NCBI GenBank assembly: GCA_959347315.1
Contig: OY365819.1
Location: forward strand, 24,127,495 to 24,191,494
Origin: Bimastos eiseni
Taxonomy: Eukaryota > Annelida > Clitellata > Crassiclitellata > Lumbricidae
Direction: 5' to 3'
DNA: 64,000 bases
The notes beneath the pieces are model-generated. The model did not search any database, was not told where the DNA came from, and was given only the letters and a program-made list of their open reading frames with translations. Of the stretch, positions 12,433-25,000 are shown in pieces. How positions within the stretch are numbered: the stretch's first letter is position 1; each line of letters starts with the position of its first letter. A program made the position numbers and the translations under genes.

Positions 12433-13021
12433 ATGAACCATACATTCGCTCTCGAGTACATGGAGGAAGGTGAAACATCGTCAAATCATTTCGACCAAGA
12501 TATCATTGAACGAAAAGGAAATCATAGGATGTCGGTATTTCTGAAAAGCCAGGTAAAGTCAAGACAAAGCGCACGAATTCGCACGAGTGATTCGGTAACG
12601 GAGGGATGTCAGGTCGATGGAGTTGAAGAGAGTCCAGATGGTGACCGGGGAACGATGACAGAGGAGATGAATATAAATATCGCGAGAAGGGAGGAAAGAT
12701 TGAGTTTCCTCCAAATCCTAGGAACGGCTTTGAGACGCCGGATGGAAATCTTTGCGCAAGAACTATCCATTGTGGGTCTGACTTACTTGTGTAAACCATC
12801 AAGCCACAGAATTGGTTCCATCATTCGTAAGGTTGTGTGGACAATGTTACTCCTGTTCGGAGTAGGGTTTATGGTTTTCCAGATTTACGAGCGCATATCT
12901 TATTACCCGACATATCCAACCATCGTCAACTACCGAGTGGCTTACAACCGATCTCTGCGCTTTCCTACGGTCACCATCTTTACAGAAATTCTGGTCGGCA
13001 AGAGTGCTTTCCTATCTCTTG
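12433..13021 (+). CDS. DEG/ENaC gene exon 1: N-terminus and TM1
   Basis: It encodes residues 1-196 plus one base. The start at 12433 is the first ATG in the frame. The hydrophobic run VVWTMLLLFGVGFMVFQIY is TM1. RSLRFPTVTIF matches the conserved post-TM1 FPAVTIC block but lacks its cysteine. The donor is G|GTAACT at 13022, phase 1. Confidence 0.85.
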
Positions 13022-16000
13022 GTAACTAAATCAATTGAAATTTTGTTTCGCTAACCCTATTTCAAGTCAGTACATTTACCTTCAATTTCTTGTGCGCGTT
13101 CACAATACTACGACAAACATTTCTACAGCAGGTATTACTACCATTTCTTCCCCAACTAATACAGTACGGATAGCATAAGTACCAGAGCCGACTCTATCTC
13201 AAATGGTACATAATGCAACGCATGCATATTGTATGATTATAGCTTTGAATCAAACTGACAACCGCAGTATGATTACAGGTACAGCATGAACGAATGATGA
13301 CCTCGTAATTAAACTGCCGGCAGCAATGCCATTATGTTATAAGCATGGTCTACCCAACCCACTTAGCAAAAGAAGTACTCTTCAACGTTACCGGGGATTC
13401 TTGTCTTGAACTCAACTGCTCAGCTCTGCTCCCCAGTGTGAACTCCATTACTCTTCGGTCCTCGAAATTTTTTCCATCATTCGTACTGTATTTTTTTTGG
13501 AATGAAAAATTTACATTGAGGGAGAAAGTTGTGCCTAAGGTCTCCAAAAACATAGCGACCTTTCCTTGCGCCTCATTTTATCAAAAGGTAACTAAAACAT
13601 CATTAAACATTAAATTATTCTTACTGAATAACGATTTATATATAAGTTTTGAGCACAAGAAATGACGGACTCGTTTGTCTTTAAATTTCAAACCACAAAC
13701 TGCAGCATTCCTACGAATTTTTATTTATTTTGCAGAAAAATGATTTTTGCGCAAAAAGAGCAACAACAATTATAAGTCACAATTATACAGGCTCATTTCT
13801 TTATGTGAATTCAGGACTGTTGAAATAGAAATTAGGTCAAATGCGAAAAACTCAATGCCTGTGGACTATTTGAAGCCTTCTTTTATTCTATAAATCATAT
13901 TTCATTTATTATTGAATGGTTGAAAAACGCCGGCAAAGGCTTACAAATATTTTTTCCTTGTCGTAGCATCCACTGCCCTATTGGCTTCAGTTGGTGTCGG
14001 CCGGCGGCTGGTTCTATCAACCCTGGTCATCAATTGAATTGTTCGATATAGGTCTCTTGAGTAATCGAGGCCATTCGACATCTTCTCGCTGCCTCCCACC
14101 GTGATATGTAATATTAGCATTAAACCAGTTATTGACATATGCTAGTTTTTTTTGTTAAAATAAAGAGTTGTTCTAGCGAGTCACGAGTAATGCAAGAATC
14201 TCAGTCGTCAGCAAATAACATAAAGTGAAGTACAGATGATGAATTTGGTAGGTCGTTAATAAATATTAAGAATAAGAGAGGTCGCAGGATAGGGACTTGT
14301 GGGAGTCCAAAGTCGGTTGGTAATGGACCAGAAAGACAGCCATTACATAGTAACTGCTTTACCCGATCATTTAAGTAACTTGTTAGCCAGATAAGAGCCA
14401 TCCCTCTTTTTCCATAATGCTCACATTTAGACACTAGAATTTTCTGGTTCACAGTGTCAAAACCTTTGGCCAAGTCTAAGAAACTTCAAGTGAAAATTTG
14501 CTCTAATCCAAGGCCTCGCTGATATTTTTTGAATGTCAAGTAAAGGCGTATAATATTATGTATAATAACCCTTGTGAAAGCCATGTTGGAATGAATAAAG
14601 AATAGCTTTGTAGTTGAAATAGGAGGTAAGGCAGTCATACATCACCCTTTCAACAAATTTGGATAAGAAAGGAAGAATCGAGATTGGTCGAATACTGGTT
14701 ACTCACTTTTATTTCCCTGTTTATGTGCTGGAACGACTTTAGCCTATTTATCGCTTGTGGGACAGATCCTGTTCTAAGTGAGCAATGATTACATCTACCA
14801 GTGGGTCGACTATCAAGTCCAAAATGGGCGATAAGACAGTGGGCTCCATACCATCAATAATTGAACTGTGCGATACTTTAAGAGTTTTATTGATTAATAA
14901 AACTTCCTGTGGTGATGCAGGTAAAAGCACAAAGGATTCAATTGACGACGGTCCCATATAATCTTTAACAGTATTTGTAGCTGCTGGTATTTTGTCCAGG
15001 AGTGCCTTAGGAAGCCCAGACAAATATGAGTTAACATGGCTTGCCATTGGATCTGGGGAATTTATAAGTACACCATCAATATTTAATTCCTTTACTGTTG
15101 AATGTTTCTGCTCTGTTTTGAAAATAATTATTCTTGTTTGCCAGATTTTTTAATATCCTTTTGATATTTATCAAGCTCATATGCGAAATAATCCATTTCA
15201 GCTTTTCTCTTTACAATTTTGAACTTACAACGATATTTTGTGAAGGTAGTTTTATTACTGATAGTTGAGTTTTTTATGTATCTGATATAAATTATTCTAG
15301 ATGATTTTAAGAGACATTTTGTCATCTGAAATAGATGTTGTGTTTCTTCTTGGAGGTTTTCTTGGGGCTAATTGGAAAGGCTTTATTGTATTCAAAAGTA
15401 ATTCCATCAACAAATCGGTCATAGGCTACATCAGCTTGATCTAAGAGACACTGCTCCTTAACCCCTTTCCAGTTTACCCCAGCCAAGTTTTTCGTAAACA
15501 GTAACTTATTTTCAATAGACATTAGTCTTGTATATACCGGTAAATTAGTCTTATGATTCTGTATAGATTCACTACATAGCAAAGCTATTATGGGCAAATG
15601 ATTTGAAATTTCAGAGATCACTATGGAGGATTCAACTACAGTATGTTACAATTTGTAAGTATGTTATCAATTAAGGTCAATGAGTTAGGAGTAATTCGAG
15701 TAGGCGGAGTTATAAGTGGAAGAAAATGCTTTGCACTTAGACAGTTAGCATAATGTGACGAACCTCCTTTTGGTTCAGCACCGGGCGTCGTGTGGCAGCA
15801 GCAGTTAGGGCGAACGCCCTGGGAAAACCGTGAGTTCTTTCCCGTCTTCTTCTGGTACCTCTTCTAGATTGACCGCTGGGTAAGACCTACCAGGTCTGGC
15901 ACAGGAAATATACATACTGTCCCGATGGTAGAATCAGAGTCACTGAACTAACGATGAAGTCACATACGTTGCTCGACAATGGTCTTTATTGTGAAGTACA

Positions 16001-19000
16001 GCAACGGCGAACAGCCAACGAATAATAGTCCCGATCAAATAATCGACAGCAGACTCTTAACTGAACTGACTGACTCTCTCTGAATGTCTGAGCTGATCTC
16101 CTCTGAACCGGCGACTAAGCTCTGCAATCCCTTATACAGTCTGAAAGTGCTACAGTGGTAGCACTGAGTGCTACAAGAGTGGCACAGATTGCTACAGGGT
16201 TGGCACAGATTGCTCTAGGGGCAGCACTGAGTGCTCCAGGGGTAGCACTGAGTGATACAGTGGGTAGCACTGTGTGCTACAGTGGTAGCACAGATGGATA
16301 CAGGGGTAGCACTAAGTGCTACAGAGGATAGTACAGATTGCTACAGGATGTAGCACTGAGTGCTACTGGGGGTAGCACAGATTGCTACGGGAGGTAACAC
16401 TGAGTGCTACAGGGTGTAGCACAGATTGATACACTGACGGGAAACGACACAATTCACCTCCAGCAGCAAGTGGCATGCCCCATCCCAGCCAACAAGGAAT
16501 AAAAACACAAAAACACCCCCTGACAACAAAACAAATGATCACTACCAAATGTCGCAGTGTCGACAAAATTAAGTGCAGAGATCGGTGTTCTCCTAAACAA
16601 CAAACTTCCCGATATAAAAAAGAAATTCCAGAAATCCTCTACACTTTATGGTGGAGCTAAGAAAACAACTAACTGTTGGAGTCTATCCATATTAACTTAT
16701 CATCGGGCAAGTATTATATCAAATAAAATCCAATTTAACACATAGATCCCTTATTGGTAAGCTCGAATAGGGGAGAAGCCGGGACAGAAAAGTCCCGAAT
16801 AAACCTACGATAGTATGAGCATAGCACGAGGAAAGATCGTACATCATTCAAGCGCTACACGACTGGCCTCTCGACCACATCGCGGATCTTCGAACTATCC
16901 ACAGATACTCCTTCTGGGGTCACCACATGACCAAGGAAATTAACTGGCCTACGCAGCAGATAGCACTTACTCGGCCTTAGCTTAAGATTAGCTTCCAACA
17001 AGAGCTCAAACACCAATCTCAATGGCTCCAAATGTTGCTCTGAAGTCCTGCCAAAATTAATTACATCGTCCAGATACACTAGACGTGCCTCAAATTTACG
17101 TCCGGACAGGACGATGTCCATAAGTCTCTGAAACATAGCAAGCGCGTTACAGAGCTCAAAGGGCATGTCTTGCCCACAGGACGTACCCGTTCGAGTTACG
17201 AACGCCGCTTTATCAGCTTCCACCGGTCCAAAGCCTCTTAATGGTAACCACTACGACGGACGGTCCAGCGTGCTGAACCACCAATCGTCAGCAAGGAAAT
17301 CTAGACACTGATGTATACGTGGAAGCGGGTATGAGTCCTTTCTCGCTTAATTGCTGACAGGCTATGGTAAACGGTAAGGTCCCGTTCTTTTTACAGGATA
17401 ACACCACATTAGACGACCACTCACTAGCAGCAGGTTCTATTCGCTCGCCAGCCAGCAAACTATTCAGCTGCTCATCGATCGCCACTCGATGGGGTAACGG
17501 CTGTCTACGCAGAGGCTGCCTCACGGTGGGCGCATTCCCCATGACAATCGTACGTTTCAGGACCGACGTGCATCCCAGGTTTAATTCTTTTTCGGAAAAG
17601 ACATAATTAAATTCCATCAGCAGCTCACCAAATCGCGCCCACTATGTCAGGAAGATTAGACAATACGCACTCGTACGACGGTGCTTGGCCCGACTCATTT
17701 CGACCTGCAACGGGTGAAGCCCGCGATTACCTAATCCTTATCGAACTGGACGAAGTCATCGCCTAAATTAGCTACTCTCACTCGAGTTGTGTCGGCGATA
17801 TCTCCCAGCACGATCCGAGCGAGGTTAACGTCCGGTCTAATTTCCTGGGCCTCAGTCATCCAAGCTGGCGCAACAGAAGCCAAATCCCCGTACGTCGTAC
17901 GCACCGGTATGTCGCTCTGACATTTCGGCAAAGCAACAACGTCCTCAGCCACTCGCCTACACCAATTTGACTCACTGCTTCCCACCAATGGAATGCGTTG
18001 GCGGCCAATGAATAATGCGCCAGACCCGAAGCCTAAGAGGCAGCGATGTTCCTTAAGCCAATCCATGCTCTGCATAATTTGAATTATCTGGTCAGACGCA
18101 AGAAACGTACTAGAGGTTCCCGACCCCGGTCGTACCTTAATAGGCAGCCTATCGTCCCCGAAAACATTTATGTTGAACACGTTAGCAGCCATCAAAAAAC
18201 GGTTACAGGGCTGAATCTCTACCCCTACCAATGCAGATGTGGGCACGAGGCTCACCTCAGACACGGTGTTGACCAACCACGCACAACTTTTAATGTTCGT
18301 TGAGCGACCCCCCGAACGTAGATAGCGTTGCTGATCGCTCGGTTCGGAACTTTCGGCCTGGCGGTGTGATTGACAACCGTCGCCTGCAAAAGCGTCTGCT
18401 TGGCACTTCTCGATTCTGCGTCGTTGTTGCGTAGATCTCGACCCTGCCGGCAATCGCGGAAGAAGTGTCCGGGCCGGTCACAGCGGAAGCAGGTTGCCGT
18501 CCGTTCCTGCCGATGGTCACCGGCAGGACCAACGTTGTGGATCGGCCCGTCTTATTCTTGATTGTCCGCTGGGTAAGACCTACCCAATCTGGCGCAGGAT
18601 TCAAGACCGTCCCGACGGTAGAATCAAAGCTAACGATGATGTCACACACGTTACTCGCCAAATGTTCTTTATTGTGAAGTGCAGCAGCGGCGAACAGCCA
18701 ACGAATAATAGTCCCGATCAAATAATCGACAGCAGATCGCCAACGACTCTACTGACTGTAGACTAACTGAACTGAATGACTCTCTCTGACTGTCTGTGCC
18801 TATCTCCTCTGAACCGCCGATTGAGCTTTGCAGTACCATATATAGTCTTCCAGTGCTATAGGGATAGCAGTGAGTGCTACAGGGGTAGCACAGATTGCTA
18901 CAGGGTGGCACTAAGTGCTACCGGGAGTAACACAGATTGCTACACGGGTTATCACAGACTGCTACAGGGGTAGCACTGAGTTTTACATGGGGTTACACAG

Positions 19001-22000
19001 AGTGCAACAGGGTGCACAGATTGCTACACTGGCGGGTAACGCCACAATAATCATTAGTACGAGTATGATTTTGGAAGGCCAGTAAATCAATTGTAATGTC
19101 GCCAGCTTTATACACATTGTTATTCATAAAAATGATGGAGTTCATCGATGTCAATTATACATTATTTCTAGTTATTTCTGCTCATCTCTGGGTCAAGGTG
19201 GGATTATTATCAATTGTACATTCTATTCTTCTATTCTGCTCGGAATTATTCACAATGTATTCATGCATGTCAATGCCTATTTCGATTTTATGCCGAAATA
19301 ATGTCAATCAGAATAGATTATTGTGCGGAAAGCAAAGCAATGCAGATGATGCTAGAAGAGTCATTAGTGGCACTCACACTCACACGTGCGGTGCTCAGCC
19401 TGCAAATTCTCGTCCGTCTTTGACAACATGATCAAAGTCTCTAATGTTTTGAATGACGATGTCCGGCAGACCTCGTTGTTGGAAGATAACGCACATCAAC
19501 ATCAAACCGTCTCCGAAGCGTTTAACAAGCATTTGTCGTTAGTCGAATGGAATTGTCGTCCGCTCAGAGTCGCCCATGGGTCAAATTATAGTGACCGATC
19601 CAACCCGGTCCAATAAAAAAAATGAAGCCAAGTATCGGACCCGACCTGACCTGTGAAGCGCTTGACGAGACCCAATCCGACCCGACCCGACCCGTCTGTT
19701 ATGGGGTCTGCTAATATTATTGTGCCCATAATATTACTCATCGTCAAATTTTTTAATGTCGTAAATACAGTCAGACCGCCATGACAATGGATAATAATAC
19801 TATTTTCAGAACGTGTCGGTGAATACACCCTTCATTTGTTCCATTTATTTTGGCATTAACCTACTTTGTCCATATATGCAAAACCATTCCTGATATAACT
19901 CTGTGCGTAAAAGTCAGGCCCGGATGCCCCTATTGTTGCATCCCTAGATAACAGTCCGGGAAAGAGGTACAATAAGTTCAGCTTGTGCCGCTGAGCGGAG
20001 AGAGCAATGGTGCTGGACGTGCGTAGTGAAGCAGCAAAGTTAGAGTGTCTAAGTCCAACAAATAATGATGTTGATTCTAAAATATGTGAATAGTTAAATA
20101 AATAAAAATTAAGTAAAATTGAATTATCTTTAATTATTAATTTATTATGACGTAGTGAGATCTGAAGCATGCAAATCCTAGCATTAACTTTTATCGAATT
20201 TCCTACCATATTGTCCCTGAAATGTTCCCAAATCCTTTTAGAGTCTCTTGTGAGGTTGAAGTTTTGTGAAAATGTTTCAGGTCCGGTAGCACAAAGCTTC
20301 GCCTCAGCCCGTTTCCCGCCAGTCTCAGGTACTACTGGTAGAGAAAGCTACCAAACATTCAACTTCTCACAGTTAGATTTCGACTCGGAGTTCGTTTACC
20401 AATATATATCTGGTAAAATGAAGGATATGATACTCGAGGTAAGACATTAAAACACATCACTAACATTACTCAATCCCCATAATATGCGATCGGTTTTACT
20501 ATGACCGAAACGTCATATCGCTTTGTGTTGGGATGAGTGAAAAGCATGACATATATAAAGCATCAAGTTATGTGGGGTAGTTTAAATGTTGGGAAAGAGA
20601 CAGAAAGAGACATTTACTGTGACTTCAGCTGTTTGATCCTTTACTATAAGTAAGTAAAAAACGTAAGTATCTTCTTTAATCAGACGCCTGTAAACGCAGA
20701 CAGGAGGCGGGCAAGAGCAGAAGCCCACACAACATCATGGAGGACCACGCCATGAAGTCCATGGGCTCTAAGGACGTACAAGGCGTAGAAAGACTGATTA
20801 GTCCGAGTACAGATCCGGTCGATATGTGCATCGGGCGAAGTCTACGTGTGCGTAGAACCCCACAAATTTTAATCTCCTCCACCCTATCGATTCCAAGCAG
20901 TGGAGTAGGAAGGAATCACCTCTGGCCCTATATCTACTCATAATCATCTCTTTAGATTTAGATGTGTTAAGTTTAAGATTACACCTTAAGGTCCATGCCT
21001 GCAAATGGACTAGCTCAGAGTCGGTAGAAGTAACAGCAGAGGCAGGAATCAGCAGATGACCACAGGCAAGTGTGGTGAAGCTTGCGCAAGCCGCTGTAAA
21101 TCTCGAAAGCGACAGAATTTGTTTACCAAGTACCCATGAAAGTAGGCAGCAACTATGGCTCGTCATTAATTCTCGTGTCAGTGGCACGTCAAATGGTTCC
21201 AAAACAGTGATAAATGGCTGAAGATTAAAATGCAATTATTTGTCAACTGTAATCGTTAAAGCCCCGTCGCATCAGATTCGGATCTCACTACGCTTCACCA
21301 CGCTCGACGAATTCCATCTTCAATGAACGCATCGTGATCACGATCTAGCGTGGTGTCGTCACCACGAGTGTGGTAAAATTTTGAACATGTTAAAAAGCGT
21401 GGTGCGAGCGTGGCGAAAAGATGGCGCAGTTCGAGCGCATTTAGAGTGTATTAGAAACGGGGCGAGCGTAGTACCGATGTAATTCGAGTTTAGTGCGAAC
21501 TTAATCATCGTATCGCAAGGTGACATTACGCTTGCGCTACGTCTGCGGCGATGTCCCTGTGCCTGACAACGCTCTTGCCATAAATGTCGAGTGTTTCTTT
21601 CATATTTTGGTCTTCTTCTTTTTCTGCAAGAGAACTGCATGGCTTTGTCGTCTTCTTGCCAATCTGGCTGCATCTGCTGGTGACGCTTGTCTTGCTCGTA
21701 ATGCTGTTGGTGTCGATGTCTAGGTCACTCTGAAATTCTGAAATGCTGGAGGTTGTCAGACTCTGCTGTCTGGGATACAACTGATGCAAAGGAGAGACCC
21801 CTGGACCGCTTTGTAGTCATTGCTCGTCTTTCCCTTTGCCCCTTCACGGTCTCACACCTTAACGTTTAGTGGCATACCAGTAGGGCCATCACAATCCGCG
21901 TGATCAGAGCGTAATCACAGTGTGAGAAATCGTACTAGGAACGCGGTTGGCACGCAGCTGATACGCGGTGAGCGTTGCTAAGGCCCAGCACAAGCGCAGT

Positions 22001-25000
22001 TTGCACGTAACGTGATCGAGGTGAAGACGCGGTGGGTGTAACGCAAACGGCCCACTAAAACAGTAATTGGCCACGATCTCACCACGTTCAGCAACATTTC
22101 TTGAGGCTGATGATGACGACGACGATGACGATTACGATGACGATGGCGATGATGAGGATGATGATGACGACGACGACGGTGATGATGATAAGGATAGTAT
22201 TGATAGTTTTAATTTACTTGAAATTGACAAACTTCAGAATGATTAGAATAAAGCATAAGCTAATGATGACAGGGCGCCTATGACGTAATAGATCCATTAA
22301 TAACTAGTCAAACTTATGGGAGATGTCATATGGAAGTAGAACTCGGTTCAACAGCTCTGCACCCAAGTGCGTTGTCCATAACTGAATGGGAAACGGTCTA
22401 AAGAAACTACACCTGGTGTCTCAATCTGACACAACTCAGCGCTCTCTAATCAGCCGGATGCCTTTGCTCAGATTTTACGTGGAACATTCTGAGATGTAGA
22501 GGTTACGATAATTATACAAGTTGCACTATTTTTACCATGTCGCTGAAATTCTACACTCTAGACTGAAGGCAGATGAAAGACGAACTTACAAAGTAGGCCT
22601 ACACTTGCCATTTTAGCTTATGAGATAATTCTAATCAACTTCTGGACAGAGAGTAAAAATCGGATTTTGCTTAAATGTATACTAGTAATTGATGGAATTT
22701 TAAGTTAACCTTCACGTGATTATTTCAGTGTTCGTTCGGTGATGGACCTTGCAATCCAAGTGATGCCACTAACACAATTTTGACTTATGCATCAAATTGC
22801 GCATCATTCAACCCAAGTAAGCATGTCTTCGGTAAACATACAAAGGTAGCACTTATCCGCACTTATAAACATATCCGTTAACTCTGAGGAATGCTTGTAA
22901 TGTTGATAGGAAACTCCCGGGATGTTTGACTGTGTGCGACTTCGTCAGAAGTAGATATGTTTATTAAATAGTGCAATCTGAATGTGTTTGGTTATTAATG
23001 TCTAATCCGTTTCGCATTTGTTCAACTGTATATGACTGACACAAAAAAGTTTAGGCTTAATGTTGTCGTTTAAAATTTGATAATGATTAGTATTTCGCAT
23101 TTTTTCTTGCGATCGGAACGATTTTAATCTTAATCATAATAATTGTTGTGTTGCGCTTCCTTATCACCAGTCAGTCGATGGATTAACATCTGTTAGATTT
23201 TAAAGTATTAAGAAGTAACACGAGCTCGTTAGAACGCGGTTATTATACCGTTCGTTTTCTCTCGATATCTAGACCTGGAATATCTATTTATTTTCTGGCT
23301 TTTGCTCGGAATTTTGCAGGAGTGTAGATTAAAACATTTGAATTGTAAAACTGGAGAGCAAAATTAATAAATTTATATTCCACAACGGTATGTCAGTTAA
23401 CATCGTAAGACGTCACAATGCGTGTTGCTTAGCAACGAACGAAGACGACAACTCATTTGTCGTTTTAACGTGAAGTTGTTTACATCGAATATTCAAGATT
23501 ATTTCTATAACTTCTGGGCACGACGTAAAACTGCAACCGGTTATGGGCTAACCTGAAAACTTAGAACGGGAGCAGCACGGTTCCTATCAGTAGCTGGCGG
23601 ATGAGGAGCACAATGCGCCCAACGGCAGATACCGAGCTTATGATTCAGCGCATATCAGGTCCAACCTGGCACAAAGGTAAATCAACTGCGAAACCAGCAA
23701 GAGAATGGGGTACTCAGCTGGTCACACACTTCCCCACAGAACATGAATGGAACAGAATATAGAAACTTTACTGGCTCGGACGTGACCCAGGATAAAAGGC
23801 CCGCGCCATCCACCGTGATAGTCAGGATGGTGCCGACAAGTGTACTACTGACTCATCATCGTCGTCGTCGTCGTCGTCATCATCATCATCCTCATCGACA
23901 CCATCGACAAAATCACAATTAGAAAACAAATGAAAGGAAAAATCAATCCAGTTAAAATGTGGACACAGGATCAAAATAGGACAATGGAATGTAAGAGGGT
24001 TGAACTCGATGGGAAATTATCGATACTTGGAAATGAACTCGAAAGATTAAACATCGCCATATGCGGGTTATCAGAAACCAAATGGTCAGATAATGGCCAC
24101 TTCAAGACGCTAGATGGACATACAGTGCTCTTATCAGGTAAGACAAACAGGGAACACCACGGAGCAGCCATCTAGATGAACAAGAACGCTGCCTCTAGTC
24201 TAATATCTTACAATCCAGTGAGCAACAGACTAATGATAGCCACAGTTTCATCTAGAGCAAGAAACGTTACAGTGTTACAATGCTATGCACCAACAGCAGG
24301 CAAACCAGATGAAGAAATCAATCAATTCTACACAGAGTTAAATCAGGTCATTGCAGAGACCCTCAAACGAAACATATTATTGATTACAGGAAATTTAGAT
24401 GCTATAGTTGGCGACGGTGCATTGGAAACCGATGTTCTCGGAAAATATGGGCACGGAAAAAGAAACAACAGAGGACAAACTTTGGTGGATTTCTGCACAC
24501 AACACAAGCTGGTTATCACCAATACGTTTTCTCGACTGCACAATAGACATAGATAGACTTGGAGAAGCCCAGACAGAGACATCAGATCGCAGATCGACTA
24601 CATCCTGATTATTAAACATTGGAAACAATCGACCAATAACGCCCGCACATGCCTCGGTGCAGATTGTGACTCAGACCACATTCTAGTAATACTGACAATG
24701 CATTTAAGATTAAAACAGAAACGAACCATCAAACCTCTTCTCCTAGACTTGGAAACACTCAGAAACAATCAGATAGAACGGCAATACCAAGTTTACATAA
24801 CTAACAGATTCGAAGCACTTGAGGGAATTGCCGAACCACACACCAGATGAATACGGCAGCAACTTAAAGAGATCACTCTGATTGCCGCCAAAACAACACT
24901 ACCGAAGAACTGCGATAAGCTAAAGAACTGGATCTCCAATGACACCTTTGAATTAATAAGAAAGAATAGAGAGGCAAAAACAAAGTCTCCACAAGAGTAA

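Noticed and set aside
13345..13665. 106-codon plus frame downstream of channel exon 1 as a possible missing exon
   Set aside because: It has no DEG/ENaC motif, and the splice phases needed at both ends are not evident.
22101..22283. 60-codon Met/Thr-rich frame
   Set aside because: Translation of the GAT/GAC microsatellite.
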